64,000 bases of DNA from Gammaproteobacteria bacterium (GTDB lineage Bacteria; Pseudomonadota; Gammaproteobacteria; Steroidobacterales; Rariloculaceae): the NCBI GenBank assembly GCA_022819855.1, contig JAJEGN010000005.1, positions 1 to 64,000 on the forward strand, read 5' to 3'. Below are positions 11,511 to 21,390 of the stretch, piece after piece. The translations under genes were made by a program, and so were the position numbers. Positions within the stretch are counted from its first letter, which is position 1; every line of letters begins with the position of its first letter. The notes below the pieces were generated by a model, which was given only the letters and a program-made list of their open reading frames with translations, searched no databases and had not been told where the DNA came from.

Positions 11511-12833
11511 TCAATTCGTCAGGGTTCTGAACAAGTTGTTGTAGTCCTCGTCGATGCGCGAGTCCGTGTCCCGCAAGCCTCTCACGCGGCGGCAGGCATG
11601 CAGCACGGTCGTATGGTCGCGCCCGCCGAAGCGGTCGCCGATTTCAGGCAGGCTGTAGCGCGTCAGTTCCTTCGCGAGCGCCATGGCGACCTGGCGTGGC
11701 CGTGCGACGGAGCGGGTCTTGCGCTTGGAAAGAAGGTCCGCTACGCGAATCTTGTAATACGCCGCGACGGTTTTCTGGATGCTGTCGATCGTGATACGGC
11801 GGTCGTGCAGCGCGAGCAGGTCCCGCAGCGCTTCCTTCGTAAGCTCCAGGGTGATCTTCTTGCCCGCGAGATCTGCGGTGGCGATCACGCTCTTCAGTGC
11901 GCCTTCGAGCTCGCGGACATTGGACCTGATGCGCTGCGCCATGAAGAACGCGACTTCCTCGGGGAGTGCGACGCCTGCGGCTTCCGCCTTGCTCATGAGG
12001 ATCGCGACGCCGGTCTCGAGTTCCGGCGGCTCGATCGACACGGTAAGGCCCGAGCCGAACCTCGACTTGAGGCGCTCGTCGAGGCGGTCGACGTCCTTGG
12101 GATAGCGGTCGCCCGTCAGCACGACCTGACGCTGATCCTCGAGCAGTGCGTTGTAGGTGTGGAAGAACTCTTCCTGGGAGTGGTCCTTGCCCGCGAAGAA
12201 CTGGATGTCGTCGATGAGCAGTGCATCGAGGCTGCGATAGGTGCGCTTGAAGTCGGCGATCGCGTTGTACTGCAGGCCCCGGACCATCTCGCTGACGAAG
12301 CGTTCCGAATGCAGGTAAGCCACCCTGGCGCCGGGCTTGCGCTTCTGGATGAGGTTGCCGATCGCATGCATGAGGTGCGTCTTGCCGAGGCCGACCCCGC
12401 CGTAGATGAAAAGCGGGTTGTAGTCGACGCCGGGCTTCTTGGCGACTCGCTGAGCCGCGGCAGCTGCCAACTGGTTGCTCTTTCCCTTGACGAAAGTCTT
12501 GAACGTGAATTCCGGGTTCAGCCGGCTGTTGAGCGTCGATCGCGGCGACTCCGGCTCGGCATCGCTCACCGCCGGCGGTCCGAGAAGCTCCCGGCTGCCG
12601 ACGCCCAGCGTGACGTGGATGTCGTTGCAGGCCTGCCTGATCGTCTCCAGGCAGTTGCGATCGACCCAATCGACGACGAAACGGTTCGGAGCGAGCAGCC
12701 GCAGGCCGCCCCCTTCACTTACCGCTTCAAGCGGCCGGATGTAGGTGCTGTAGTTGGCTTCCGAGAGTTCACCGTCGAGCACGCGAAGGCAGTTGGTCCA
12801 TAGGGTTGTTTCGGGTGAGAGATCCTGTGTCAA
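11511..12833 (-). CDS. dnaA: chromosomal replication initiator protein DnaA
   Basis: AAA+ protein that binds DnaA boxes and melts the origin. The 440-residue protein has domain I ([26 protein letters not shown]), a short linker domain II, domain III with Walker [11 protein letters not shown] and Walker [13 protein letters not shown], and domain IV ending with the DnaA signature [15 protein letters not shown]. It is first in the dnaA-dnaN-recF-gyrB cluster and divergent from rpmH. A perfect DnaA box lies 76 bp upstream of its start, so autoregulation by DnaA is plausible. Confidence 0.97.
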   Translation of the reverse strand: MTQDLSPETTLWTNCLRVLDGELSEANYSTYIRPLEAVSEGGGLRLLAPNRFVVDWVDRNCLETIRQACNDIHVTLGVGSRELLGPPAVSDAEPESPRSTLNSRLNPEFTFKTFVKGKSNQLAAAAAQRVAKKPGVDYNPLFIYGGVGLGKTHLMHAIGNLIQKRKPGARVAYLHSERFVSEMVRGLQYNAIADFKRTYRSLDALLIDDIQFFAGKDHSQEEFFHTYNALLEDQRQVVLTGDRYPKDVDRLDERLKSRFGSGLTVSIEPPELETGVAILMSKAEAAGVALPEEVAFFMAQRIRSNVRELEGALKSVIATADLAGKKITLELTKEALRDLLALHDRRITIDSIQKTVAAYYKIRVADLLSKRKTRSVARPRQVAMALAKELTRYSLPEIGDRFGGRDHTTVLHACRRVRGLRDTDSRIDEDYNNLFRTLTN

Positions 12834-12908
12834 GGTCGCGCGCTCCGCGTCAAGAGCTTGTGTTGTTATCAGGGGGAGAAGCGCCAGTCTAATACGAGCC
12901 GCCCCCGG

Positions 12909-12917
12909 TTATCCACA
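12909..12917 (+). promoter_or_regulatory. perfect DnaA box
   Basis: TTATCCACA, an exact match to the E. coli consensus, located between dnaA and rpmH. Confidence 0.75.
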
Positions 12918-13031
12918 GGCGCCGATCATCGTCGAGTCCCCACGCGACCGCATGCTGCCCACCTGCGGGATTCTGCATACAATCCGCCATACGGAGCGTA
13001 AAATCAACCGCGGCCGATGCGCTTGCCGCTA

Positions 13032-13060
13032 TTGACAGCCGGCACGCCCCCGCGTACAGT
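13032..13060 (+). promoter_or_regulatory. sigma70 promoter of rpmH
   Basis: A perfect -35 (TTGACA, 13032-13037), a 17-bp spacer and TACAGT (13055-13060) as -10, 70 bp upstream of the rpmH start. It is the best-looking sigma70 promoter I noticed in the window, as expected for a ribosomal protein gene. Confidence 0.7.
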
Positions 13061-13130
13061 TACGCGTCGCCCGAATCGGCGCATGTGATTGTTTTTATTA
13101 GGTCTTTATTGCAGTTGGGCCGAATCCGCG

Positions 13131-13265
13131 ATGAAAAGAACGTTTCAACCGAGCAACCTCCGGCGCAAGCGCACGCATGGTTTCCGCGCGCGCATGGCGA
13201 CGCGGGCCGGGCGCAAGGTGTTGAGCAAGCGCCGCGCGAAGGGCCGCGCCCGCCTCACGCCTTGA
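13131..13265 (+). CDS. rpmH: 50S ribosomal protein L34
   Basis: A 44-residue highly basic protein of the large ribosomal subunit. The sequence [19 protein letters not shown] followed by [18 protein letters not shown] is diagnostic. It is followed by rnpA as in nearly all bacteria. Confidence 0.98.
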   Translation: MKRTFQPSNLRRKRTHGFRARMATRAGRKVLSKRRAKGRARLTP

Positions 13266-13298
13266 GATCGGGGCCAGGGCGTCCCGCACTCGCCGCCG

Positions 13299-13664
13299 GT
13301 GACCGCCTCAGCTCTGCCGGCAATCAGGCGCCTGAGCAGCTCGCGACAGTTCGGCAGGGTATTCGCCAATCCGGTACGATCCGCTGACCGATACTTCACC
13401 GTGCTCGCCCGGGCAGCGAACGCACCCGCAGCGCGACTTGGCCTGGCCATATCGCGGCGCGCAGCGAAGCGAGCCGTCGATCGCAACAGACTGAAACGCC
13501 TGGCCCGGGAGTCGTTTCGCATGCAGACAGGTCTGCCGGGCTGGGATTTCGTGGTCATGGCGAAACACGGTGCGGCAAGCGCGAGCAACAAGGTGCTCAG
13601 AGCAAGCCTCGATGGACATTTCGAGCGGCTGAAGCGACGGGCGGGCCCCAGGCACGATGGATAA
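13299..13664 (+). CDS. rnpA: ribonuclease P protein component
   Basis: Basic protein cofactor of RNase P, which trims the 5' ends of tRNA precursors. The 121-residue protein shows the N-terminal aromatic/basic pattern LSSSRQFGRVF and the RNR-type signature AVDRNRLKRLARESFR (residues ~65-81). The GTG at 13299 is the likely start. It overlaps yidC by 8 bases; the small yidD gene that often sits between rnpA and yidC is absent here. Confidence 0.95.
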   Translation: MTASALPAIRRLSSSRQFGRVFANPVRSADRYFTVLARAANAPAARLGLAISRRAAKRAVDRNRLKRLARESFRMQTGLPGWDFVVMAKHGAASASNKVLRASLDGHFERLKRRAGPRHDG

Positions 13665-15333
13665 CATACGGCTGATTCTCTGGTTCGCGCTGCTCGGCAC
13701 GCTCTGGCTGGGCTATACCCAGTGGGTCGAGGATTACTCCTCCCCGCCTGAAACCGCAGCGAGCCCGGCAGCCGAACCGGCGGACACCCTGCCCGAAATC
13801 AACCCCGCGCAGCCGGCAGCCGATCTGCCCGCGCCGACGCCGGCCGGCGCGCCGCCTGCTGCCGCGGTCGAGGCCCTGCCCGAAGCTCAGGAGACACCCG
13901 CGTCGACCGTGCGCGTGCGCACGGACGTGCTCGACGTGCTCATCGACACGACCGGCGGCGACCTGGTGCGTGCGGACCTGCCGGAGTATCCCGTCGACAA
14001 GGACCGACCGGACCTCCCCGTGCGCCTGCTCGACTTCAGCGCTGGCAACCGCTGGGTGTTTCAGACGGGCATGCGCGGCGTCGAGGGCGGTCCCGAACCG
14101 AACCACCTCGAACCCTTCCGGAGCGCGGCGCCGGAATACCAGCTCTCGGGCGACGAGCTCGTCATCCGCCTCGACTGGGCGGCCGACGCCGAGATCAGCG
14201 CGAGCAAGATCTACACGTTCAGGCGCGGGTCCTACCGCGTTGGTCTCGACTTCGTGCTCGAGAACGCGGGCGACGCCGCCTGGCAGGGCGTCGCCTACAC
14301 GCGCATGCGCCGACTTTACGAGCCCATCGACCGTTCCTTCACCTCGGTAGACTCGTATTCCTTCAGGGGTCCGGTGCTCTATGACGGCGATGAGTACGAG
14401 AAACTCGATTTCGACGATCTCGGCGACGAACCGGTGTCGCAGACCGTAACGGGCGGCTGGCTCGCGAGCATTCAGCACCATTTCCTCGCCGCGGCCGTCC
14501 CGCCGCCCGAGGAATCGACGCAGTACAGCGCGGAAGCGAGCGGTAACGAATACCTGCTGACGGCGATCAGTCCTCTCAAGGACGTGCCGGCGGGCGGGCG
14601 GCTCGTGTACACGACCCAGTTGTTCGTCGGGCCGAAGCTGCAGGACCAACTCCGCGAAACCGGGCAGGAACTTCAGCTCACCGTCGACTACGGGATATTC
14701 ACCGTGCTCGCCGCGCCGATGTTCTGGGTGCTGTCGCGCGTTTACGAATGGGTCCGGAACTGGGGCGTCGCGATCATCATCGTCACGCTCATCATCAAGG
14801 TCGTCTTCTATCGGCTCCAGGCCACGAGCGGGCGTTCGATGGCCAGGATGCGCAAGCTGCAGCCGCGCATGAAGGCGCTGCAGGAGCGCTACAAGGACGA
14901 CCGTCAGGCGCTCGGTCAGGCGACCATGGAGCTCTACAAGCGCGAGAAGGTCAATCCGGCGGCGGGCTGTCTGCCGATACTCGTCCAGATGCCGTTCTTC
15001 CTGGCGTTTTACTGGGTGCTGATCGAGAGCGTCGAAATGCGCCAGGCGCCTTTCTATTTCTGGATCGACGACCTTTCCGTGCGGGATCCCTTCTTCGTGC
15101 TGCCGCTCCTGATGGGCGCCGCGATGTTCCTGCAGACGAGGCTCAATCCCGCGCCTCCGGACCCGGTACAGGCCCGGGTCATGCAGCTCATGCCCCTGAT
15201 ATTTACGGTGTTTTTCGCGTTCTTTCCCGCCGGGCTCGTCCTCTACTGGCTCACGAACACGCTGCTGTCGATGCTCCAGCAGTGGCGCATCAACGTCATC
15301 GTCGAGCGCGAGAACCAGCCGAAACAGGCTTGA
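13657..15333 (+). CDS. yidC: membrane protein insertase YidC
   Basis: Inserts proteins into the inner membrane, alone or with SecYEG. The 558-residue protein has the Gram-negative layout: N-terminal anchor MDNIRLILWFALLGTLWLGYT, a variable acidic/proline-rich stretch (to ~residue 90), a large periplasmic beta-supersandwich domain (to ~340), then the insertase core with LSRVYEWVRNWGVAIIIVTLIIKV, MARMRKLQPRMKALQERYKDD and NPAAGCLPILVQMPFFLAFYWVL, and a basic tail. The start overlaps rnpA by 8 bases. Confidence 0.97.
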   Translation: MDNIRLILWFALLGTLWLGYTQWVEDYSSPPETAASPAAEPADTLPEINPAQPAADLPAPTPAGAPPAAAVEALPEAQETPASTVRVRTDVLDVLIDTTGGDLVRADLPEYPVDKDRPDLPVRLLDFSAGNRWVFQTGMRGVEGGPEPNHLEPFRSAAPEYQLSGDELVIRLDWAADAEISASKIYTFRRGSYRVGLDFVLENAGDAAWQGVAYTRMRRLYEPIDRSFTSVDSYSFRGPVLYDGDEYEKLDFDDLGDEPVSQTVTGGWLASIQHHFLAAAVPPPEESTQYSAEASGNEYLLTAISPLKDVPAGGRLVYTTQLFVGPKLQDQLRETGQELQLTVDYGIFTVLAAPMFWVLSRVYEWVRNWGVAIIIVTLIIKVVFYRLQATSGRSMARMRKLQPRMKALQERYKDDRQALGQATMELYKREKVNPAAGCLPILVQMPFFLAFYWVLIESVEMRQAPFYFWIDDLSVRDPFFVLPLLMGAAMFLQTRLNPAPPDPVQARVMQLMPLIFTVFFAFFPAGLVLYWLTNTLLSMLQQWRINVIVERENQPKQA

Positions 15334-16670
15334 GAAGCCAGACGATAGCCGCAGTGGCGACGGCGCCCGGCGTCGGCGCCGTCGCGATCGTGCGCCTCTC
15401 GGGCAGCGAAGCGCTCGCGATCGCGAAGCGGCTGACCGGCATCGACCCCGTGCCGCGTTTCGCCGAAATCTGCTCGTTCCGGGACGCCGACGGGCGGCAG
15501 ATCGACCGGGGACTGCTGCTCTACTTTCCGGGTCCGCACTCGTATACCGGCGAGGATGTCATCGAACTTCACGTGCACGGCGGCGCCGTCGTCAGCGACT
15601 GGCTCGTCCGGACGCTCTGCGATTTCGGCGCGCGCGCCGCGGAGCCCGGCGAGTTCACGCTCAGGGCCTTTCTCAACGACAAGCTCGATCTGACGCAGGC
15701 CGAGGCGGTGGCCGATCTCATCGACAGCCGTTCCAGGCGCGCCGCGCGCGCTGCGCTGCGCTCGCTGAGCGGGCGTTTTTCCGAGGAAGTGGCCGGCCTT
15801 CAGACCGGGCTCACGGGATTGCGCGTGCTCATCGAGGCCTGGCTCGACTTTCCGGACGAGGAACTCGATTTGGCAACACGGCATGAGCTCGCCGCGCGGC
15901 TCGCAGCAGTTCGGGCGAGTCTCGAGGCGCTGATCACCGGGGCAACGCGGGGCGCCGCACTGCGCGATGGCCTGAGCGTTGCGATCGCCGGTCCGCCGAA
16001 CGCCGGCAAATCGAGCCTGCTCAACCGGCTTGCCGGCCACGACGCGGCGATCGTGACGGACATTCCCGGCACGACCCGGGACGCGCTTCGGGAGCGGCTC
16101 TCGCTCGACGGAGTACCGATCGACGTCGTCGACACCGCCGGTTTACGGGCCGCCGCCGATCCCGTCGAGCGGGAAGGCGTCAGGCGCGCCCAGCGCGAAC
16201 TCGGACGAGCCGACCATGCCTTGTGGCTCGGCGATATCCGCGACGGTCTCGATGCCGCGCTTGCGGCCGCGTCCGCCGAACTCGCCGCCGACCAGCCCTT
16301 CACGCTGATCCTCAACAAGGTGGATCTGAGCGCGGAGGAGCCTGGCGCCATCGAGCACGCCGGCCGCGACGTGATCCGGCTCTCGGCGCTCACGGGCGCA
16401 GGCGTTGAGCTGCTCGTAGACCACCTGAAGTCGCTCGCGGGTTGGGCGGGTGAGGCGGCGGGCACTTTCAGTGCGCGGCGACGCCACCTCGATGCGCTGG
16501 AACGGGTGCGTGAAGCGCTCGAGCGCGCCGAGGCGCATCTGCCGGGGGCACTGGAACTCGCCGCCGAAGAGTTGCGCGCGTCGCAGACGGCGCTCAGCGA
16601 GCTTACGGGCGAGATCACGAGCGACGACCTGCTCGGCGAGATCTTTTCGAGTTTCTGTATCGGGAAATGA
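15330..16670 (+). CDS. mnmE: tRNA uridine-5-carboxymethylaminomethyl modification GTPase MnmE
   Basis: GTPase that with MnmG installs the cmnm5 group on wobble uridine 34. The 446-residue protein starts RSQTIAAVATAPGVGAVAIVRLSG, has G1 GPPNAGKSSLLN, the G3 region DIVDTAGL-like IDVVDTAGLR, G4 NKVD and the invariant C-terminal CIGK with its catalytic cysteine. No ATG or GTG fits the conserved N-terminus; TTG at 15330 is the probable start and overlaps the yidC stop as TTGA, implying translational coupling. It converges on mnmG with only 6 bp between stops. Confidence 0.96.
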   Translation: MRSQTIAAVATAPGVGAVAIVRLSGSEALAIAKRLTGIDPVPRFAEICSFRDADGRQIDRGLLLYFPGPHSYTGEDVIELHVHGGAVVSDWLVRTLCDFGARAAEPGEFTLRAFLNDKLDLTQAEAVADLIDSRSRRAARAALRSLSGRFSEEVAGLQTGLTGLRVLIEAWLDFPDEELDLATRHELAARLAAVRASLEALITGATRGAALRDGLSVAIAGPPNAGKSSLLNRLAGHDAAIVTDIPGTTRDALRERLSLDGVPIDVVDTAGLRAAADPVEREGVRRAQRELGRADHALWLGDIRDGLDAALAAASAELAADQPFTLILNKVDLSAEEPGAIEHAGRDVIRLSALTGAGVELLVDHLKSLAGWAGEAAGTFSARRRHLDALERVREALERAEAHLPGALELAAEELRASQTALSELTGEITSDDLLGEIFSSFCIGK

Positions 16671-16676
16671 GGCGGT

Positions 16677-18581
16677 TCAGGCGGTCTGCCGCAGCTCGAG
16701 TTTCTTCAGGTGGATGAGCAGCAACGATATCGTGGCCGGCGTGATCCCGGAGATTCGCGCTGCCTGACCGACATTGGCCGGCCGGATGCGAGCGAGCTTC
16801 TCGCGCGCCTCGTTTGAAAGTCCCTGCACGCATGAATAGTCGATCGCGGCCGGCAGGGCGGTCTCCGCCTGGCGGCGCTGCCGCTCGATCTCGTCGGTCT
16901 GCCGCTCGATGTAGCCCTGGTAGCGTGCGCCGATTTCAAGGCTGCTTGCGATCTGCTCGCGCTCTTCTGCAGTGAGGTTGGCCATGGCCGGGGCGCGGCC
17001 GACGCGCTCGAGCGCCACGATGTCCTCGTAACGCGCGTCAGGTCGACGCAGCAGCGCCGCGGCTCTCGTGTCCTTGCCGAGCGGGCTGAACGGGCTGCCG
17101 CCGGACACATCCCGCGGACGCACGACGATTCCCCCCAGTCGCTCGCGTTCGGAGTCGATCAGCCGCTGTTTTGCCGTGAAGGCGGTCCAGCGGGCATCGT
17201 CCACCACGCCCAACTCGCGGCCGACGGGCGTGAGCCTCGAGTCGGCGTTGTCCTCTCGCAGCATGAGCCGGTACTCCGCGCGGCTCGTGAACATGCGATA
17301 CGGCTCGCTCGTGCCGAGCGTGGCCAGGTCGTCGAGGAGCACGCCGATGTACGCTTCATCGCGCTTCGGATACCAGGGCTCCCGGCCGAGCACATCGAGG
17401 CCTGCGTTGATGCCGGCGACGATGCCCTGGGCGGCAGCCTCCTCGTAACCGGTGGTGCCGTTGATCTGGCCCGCGAAGTAAAGCCCGCGAACCGCCCTGG
17501 TCTGCAGCGTCAGCTCAAGATCGCGCGGATCGAAGAAATCGTATTCGATCGCGTAGCCGGGCCGCGTGATGCGCGCCTTCTCGAAGCCCCGGATCGTGCG
17601 GACGAACCGCTCCTGAACGTCCTCGGGCAACGAGGTCGAAATCCCGTTGGGATAGATCTCGTCGCTCGTCAGCCCTTCAGGCTCGACGAAGACCTGGTGC
17701 GCGCTGCGGTCGGCGAAACGCACGACCTTGTCCTCGATGGACGGGCAATACCTCGGCCCTATGCCGTCGATCGCGCCGCTGAACATCGGCGAGCGCGACA
17801 GATTTTCGCGGATGATCTCGTGAGTGCGTTCGCTCGTGTGCGTGATGTGACAGGGCACTTGCCGGGGATGCTCGGCCCGGCGCCCGAGAAACGAGAAGAC
17901 GGGCCGCGGCTCGTCGCCGGGCTGCTCGGTGAGCCTTGCGAAGTCGACACTGTCGCTCGCGATACGCGGCGGCGTGCCCGTCTTGAGGCGGCCGACGGCG
18001 AGGCCAAGGTCGCGCAGTCGCTGTGCGAGCGGAATCGCCGCGGCGTCCCCGGCGCGGCCACCCGAATAGTTGACCTCGCCCATGTGGATCCGGCCGTCGA
18101 GGAAGGTGCCGACCGTAAGCACGACGACGGCTGCCTCGATCGTGCGGCCGGACCGCGTGCGTACTCCGCGTACCCGCCCGCCTTCGATGAGCAGGTCGAC
18201 TACGCTCTCTTCCAGCGCCGTGAGTTTGGGTTGCGCACTGACCGCTGCCTGGATGGCCTGCCTGTAAAGGACCCGGTCGGCCTGAGCCCGCGTCGCCCGC
18301 ACCGCCGGACCCTTGCTCGCGTTCAGCGTGCGGAAGTGTATGCCGGCACGGTCGGCCGCGCGCGCCATCGCTCCTCCGAGCGCGTCGACCTCCCGGGCGA
18401 GGTGACCCTTGCCGATGCCGCCGATGGCCGGGTTGCAGCTCATCTGTCCGACCGTCGCGAGCTTGTCGGTCAGCAGCACGGTCTCGACGCCGAGCCGCGC
18501 GGCGGCCAGCGCCGCCTCGGTGCCCGCGTGCCCACCGCCGATGACGATGCAGCCGGCGCGATGTGCCTGCTGAGTGGCCAT
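16677..18581 (-). CDS. mnmG: tRNA uridine-5-carboxymethylaminomethyl modification enzyme MnmG (GidA)
   Basis: FAD-dependent partner of MnmE in wobble-uridine modification. The 634-residue protein (E. coli 629) has the FAD motif [22 protein letters not shown] at the N-terminus, the signature [14 protein letters not shown], the second signature [16 protein letters not shown], and a C-terminal helical MnmE-binding domain. The ATG at 18581 begins [10 protein letters not shown]. It is convergent with mnmE and divergent from rsmG; the 176 bp between it and rsmG carry a TATACT -10-like hexamer at 18745-18750 on the rsmG side. Confidence 0.96.
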   Translation of the reverse strand: MATQQAHRAGCIVIGGGHAGTEAALAAARLGVETVLLTDKLATVGQMSCNPAIGGIGKGHLAREVDALGGAMARAADRAGIHFRTLNASKGPAVRATRAQADRVLYRQAIQAAVSAQPKLTALEESVVDLLIEGGRVRGVRTRSGRTIEAAVVVLTVGTFLDGRIHMGEVNYSGGRAGDAAAIPLAQRLRDLGLAVGRLKTGTPPRIASDSVDFARLTEQPGDEPRPVFSFLGRRAEHPRQVPCHITHTSERTHEIIRENLSRSPMFSGAIDGIGPRYCPSIEDKVVRFADRSAHQVFVEPEGLTSDEIYPNGISTSLPEDVQERFVRTIRGFEKARITRPGYAIEYDFFDPRDLELTLQTRAVRGLYFAGQINGTTGYEEAAAQGIVAGINAGLDVLGREPWYPKRDEAYIGVLLDDLATLGTSEPYRMFTSRAEYRLMLREDNADSRLTPVGRELGVVDDARWTAFTAKQRLIDSERERLGGIVVRPRDVSGGSPFSPLGKDTRAAALLRRPDARYEDIVALERVGRAPAMANLTAEEREQIASSLEIGARYQGYIERQTDEIERQRRQAETALPAAIDYSCVQGLSNEAREKLARIRPANVGQAARISGITPATISLLLIHLKKLELRQTA

Positions 18582-18757
18582 GGGCAGGGATTCTAGTGTC
18601 CCGGCCGGCAAATAGCAGCGATTCCACACTCTTGCGGATCGCCACGGCGCCGATTCATGGGGGCATGACCCGGCACTGTCCTGCTGTTTCGCGGCGTGTG
18701 GCAGGTCGCGAGTAATCGGAACGCGGCAGGACACCGGCAAGCCGTATACTGCAATCG

Positions 18758-19429
18758 ATGACGGAGGCCTCGATGAGCAGCACAGCGGCCGGCGAAGCCA
18801 CGGTCGCCGCCCGCCTGCACGCGGCCGGCCTTGAAATCGTACCCGCCCAGAGCGCGGCATTGTCGGCCTACATCGAGCTGCTCGGGCAGTGGAACCGCGT
18901 GTTCAACCTGACCGGCATCCGTTCGCCCGAAGCGCTGGTCGAGCGGCACCTCGTCGAGAGCCTCACGCTCGCGCCGCTGCTGCGCGGTTCCCGCGTCGCC
19001 GACATCGGCACGGGCGCGGGCTTGCCCGGTATCCCGCTCGCGATCGCGGCGCCGGAACGGCAGTTCACGCTCATCGAGAGCCGCGCAAAACGCGTGCGTT
19101 TCCTCCGGCACGTGGTATCGATGCTCAACCTTGGCAATGCCGGCGTCGAGCACTGCCGGGTCGAGGATTTACCGAGCGTGCGCCCCTTTGATACGGTGCT
19201 CGCCCGAGCCGTGGCGCCGCCGGAGCAACTCATCCGCCTGGCGCGGCCGCTGCTGGCTCCAGGAGGCGTCCTGTTGGTACTGACGGCGGCACACCTGGCC
19301 GACGAACTGCGTTCGCTCGGACCTCGCCTGGGTCTTGACCCGATTCGGCCGGACGCCGGTGCACGCATCCGCAGCGTCATCGCCGCGCTCGAGCGGCCGG
19401 CGCACGGGGGAGCCGAGTGGCCAGAGTAA
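18758..19429 (+). CDS. rsmG: 16S rRNA (guanine-N7) methyltransferase RsmG
   Basis: SAM-dependent methyltransferase that modifies G527 of 16S rRNA. The 223-residue protein has [10 protein letters not shown] and the SAM-binding motif [17 protein letters not shown] (residues ~85-101) followed by [13 protein letters not shown], all diagnostic. The start is ATG 18758; ATG 18773 is an alternative. The last 13 bases overlap parA, so the rsmG-parA-parB order is an operon. Confidence 0.95.
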   Translation: MTEASMSSTAAGEATVAARLHAAGLEIVPAQSAALSAYIELLGQWNRVFNLTGIRSPEALVERHLVESLTLAPLLRGSRVADIGTGAGLPGIPLAIAAPERQFTLIESRAKRVRFLRHVVSMLNLGNAGVEHCRVEDLPSVRPFDTVLARAVAPPEQLIRLARPLLAPGGVLLVLTAAHLADELRSLGPRLGLDPIRPDAGARIRSVIAALERPAHGGAEWPE

Positions 19430-20214
19430 TCGCGGTCGCCAACCAGAAGGGCGGAGTCGGCAAGACCACGACCTGCATCAATCTCGCGGCCTCGCTCGCC
19501 GCGACACGCCGCCGCCTGTTGCTCGTCGACATGGACACGCAGGGCAACGCGACGGTCGGCTCGGGCATCGACAAGAGCGCTCTCGAACGAAGCGCCTGCG
19601 ATGTGCTGATCGAGGGTGACCCGGTCGCGGAGGTCATACTGGCGGCCGCTGTCGGCGGTTACGACGTGCTGCCCGCCAATCGGGACCTGACGGCGGCCGA
19701 GGTCGACCTGCTCGGCAGGGAGCGGCGCGAGTTCTACCTGCGCGACGCGCTCGAAGCCGTTGTCGGCGACTACGACTACGTGCTCATCGACTGTCCCCCG
19801 GCGATCAACATGCTCACGGTCAATGCGCTCACGGCCGCCGACCGCGTGCTGATCCCGGTGCAGTGCGAGTATCTTGCGATGGAAGGCCTCAGCGACCTGC
19901 TCGACACGATTCGCCAGATTCGCCAGACCGCCAACCCGAAGCTCGAGATACATGGCATATTGCGCACGATGTTCGACCTCAGGAACAACCTCGACAGGGA
20001 AGTCACGACTCAACTGGTGGACTATTTCGGCGACCGTGTCTACCGTACGGTGATCCCGCGCAACGTGCGCCTCGCCGAAGCGCCGAGTTTCGGCCGGCCG
20101 GTGCTGTTTCATGACAGGAACTCGCGCGGCGCGCTGGCTTACCTCGCGCTCGCCGGCGAGATCAACCGCCGCGAGGGCAGCGTCCTTGCCGAGCGCGACT
20201 CGGGTAGCGGTTGA
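19417..20214 (+). CDS. parA: chromosome partitioning ATPase ParA (Soj)
   Basis: Deviant Walker ATPase that moves ParB-parS complexes along the nucleoid. The 265-residue protein begins [28 protein letters not shown], containing the two-lysine Walker box KGGVGKTT, then VDMDTQGNAT and the B motif VLIDCPP. The short N-terminus without a helix-turn-helix marks it as a chromosomal rather than a plasmid type. The GTG start lies inside the end of rsmG, and parB follows after 21 bp. Confidence 0.96.
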   Translation: MARVIAVANQKGGVGKTTTCINLAASLAATRRRLLLVDMDTQGNATVGSGIDKSALERSACDVLIEGDPVAEVILAAAVGGYDVLPANRDLTAAEVDLLGRERREFYLRDALEAVVGDYDYVLIDCPPAINMLTVNALTAADRVLIPVQCEYLAMEGLSDLLDTIRQIRQTANPKLEIHGILRTMFDLRNNLDREVTTQLVDYFGDRVYRTVIPRNVRLAEAPSFGRPVLFHDRNSRGALAYLALAGEINRREGSVLAERDSGSG

Positions 20215-20235
20215 CCGGAACGGGAATACGCACGC

Positions 20236-21114
20236 ATGGCGAAACGACAGAGTCTCGGCCGGGGTTTCGAAGCGCTGCTGAGCTCGAGCAGGCGGCGGAT
20301 GCCCGCGGCCAGCCAGAGCGAACTGCGGGACCTGCCGGTCGATGTCATCGTGCGCGGCCGCTATCAGCCGCGAGTCGACATGCGCGAGGAAACGCTCACG
20401 GAACTTGCGGAGTCGATCCGCGCCCAGGGCATCGTGCAGCCGATCGTCGTGCGCCGGGTGGACGACGGCGCAGACGGCGCCATGCGCTACGAGATCGTGG
20501 CCGGCGAACGGCGCTGGCGGGCCGCCCAGATGGCGGAACTCGACACGATTCCCGCGCTCATCCGCGACATCCCCGACGAAGTGGCCGTCGCCGTCGCGCT
20601 GATCGAGAACATCCAGCGCGAGAACCTGAACCCGATCGAGGAGGCCCGCGCGCTCAGGCAGCTCGTCGCGGACTTCGGCATGACCCACGAACGAGCCTCC
20701 GAAGCGGTCGGCCGCTCCCGGGCCGCGGTCTCCAACCTGCTGAGGCTCCTCGAGCTGCCGGACGCGGTCATCGGGATGCTCGAGCGCCGCGAACTCGACA
20801 TGGGGCACGCCCGCGCGCTGCTGTCGGTGCAGCCCGCCGAACGCCTGGTCGCGACCGCCCGCCGCGCGGTGCGCGAGGGCTGGAGCGTGCGCCAGGCGGA
20901 GCGCGCCGTGCAGCGGCTCGCCGAGGCGCGCGATCGCGACCCGGCGGCCGGCGCCAGGAAGCCAAAGGATCCGAACATCGTCCGACTTGAGAAAGAACTC
21001 GGCGAGAAGCTCGGCGCAGCGGTGTCGCTCGAGCATGGCAGGAAAGGCGGGCGGCTCGTCATCCGTTATCACAGCGTCGACGAGCTCGAAGGCATCCTCG
21101 AACACATCAAGTAG
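20236..21114 (+). CDS. parB: chromosome partitioning protein ParB (Spo0J)
   Basis: CTP-dependent clamp that loads at parS and spreads along DNA. The 292-residue protein has an N-terminal ParA-interacting tail (MAKRQSLGRGFEALLSS), the CTP-binding region with YEIVAGERRWRAAQMA and IENIQRENLNPIEEA, the helix-turn-helix (VGRSRAAVSNLLRLLELP, then MGHARALLSV) and a C-terminal dimerisation domain. Its cognate sites are the two parS sequences in recF. Confidence 0.96.
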   Translation: MAKRQSLGRGFEALLSSSRRRMPAASQSELRDLPVDVIVRGRYQPRVDMREETLTELAESIRAQGIVQPIVVRRVDDGADGAMRYEIVAGERRWRAAQMAELDTIPALIRDIPDEVAVAVALIENIQRENLNPIEEARALRQLVADFGMTHERASEAVGRSRAAVSNLLRLLELPDAVIGMLERRELDMGHARALLSVQPAERLVATARRAVREGWSVRQAERAVQRLAEARDRDPAAGARKPKDPNIVRLEKELGEKLGAAVSLEHGRKGGRLVIRYHSVDELEGILEHIK

Positions 21115-21279
21115 CTCACTGCCGCGCCGGAGCGCCGCTCTGTCAGCCGTCGTCGGCGAGGCGCTCATGTCTCCCCGATGCTGCCGCGTTGTCGCCACCG
21201 TCGAAGGTCGGCTGCAAGCGATTCCAGCGAACAGGAGGGCGGACATTTCCGCATTGCGCGGATCCGCCCGCGGATCGTA

Positions 21280-21308
21280 TTGCGTGCCGCAAGGCGACCC
21301 CTTAAAAT
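21280..21308 (+). promoter_or_regulatory. candidate promoter of the atp operon
   Basis: TTGCGT, a 17-bp spacer and TAAAAT (21303-21308), located in the 276-bp gap between parB and atpI and 83 bp before the atpI start. The -10 is good and the -35 weak. No terminator hairpin is obvious after parB. Confidence 0.45.
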
Positions 21309-21390
21309 CCGCCCGCTGACAGGGTCACGATTCCGTCGTGGCCATTTTTTTACGCCTTGTACCGGATGTCGGGCAGACCCGAGGGCCGCC

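Larger units (their letters stand above)
12834..13130. other. oriC: candidate oriC / divergent dnaA-rpmH promoter region
   Basis: This 297-bp gene-free interval between dnaA and rpmH is where the origin lies in Pseudomonas. It holds one perfect DnaA box (TTATCCACA at 12909-12917), a T-rich tract at 13091-13110 and a strong promoter for rpmH. Only one perfect box is seen, fewer than expected, so the origin may instead lie in, or extend into, the AT-rich dnaA-dnaN spacer. Position by synteny is the main argument. Confidence 0.5.

Noticed and set aside
11472-12803. 443-codon antisense frame over dnaA
   Set aside because: Shadow of dnaA without protein-like patterns.
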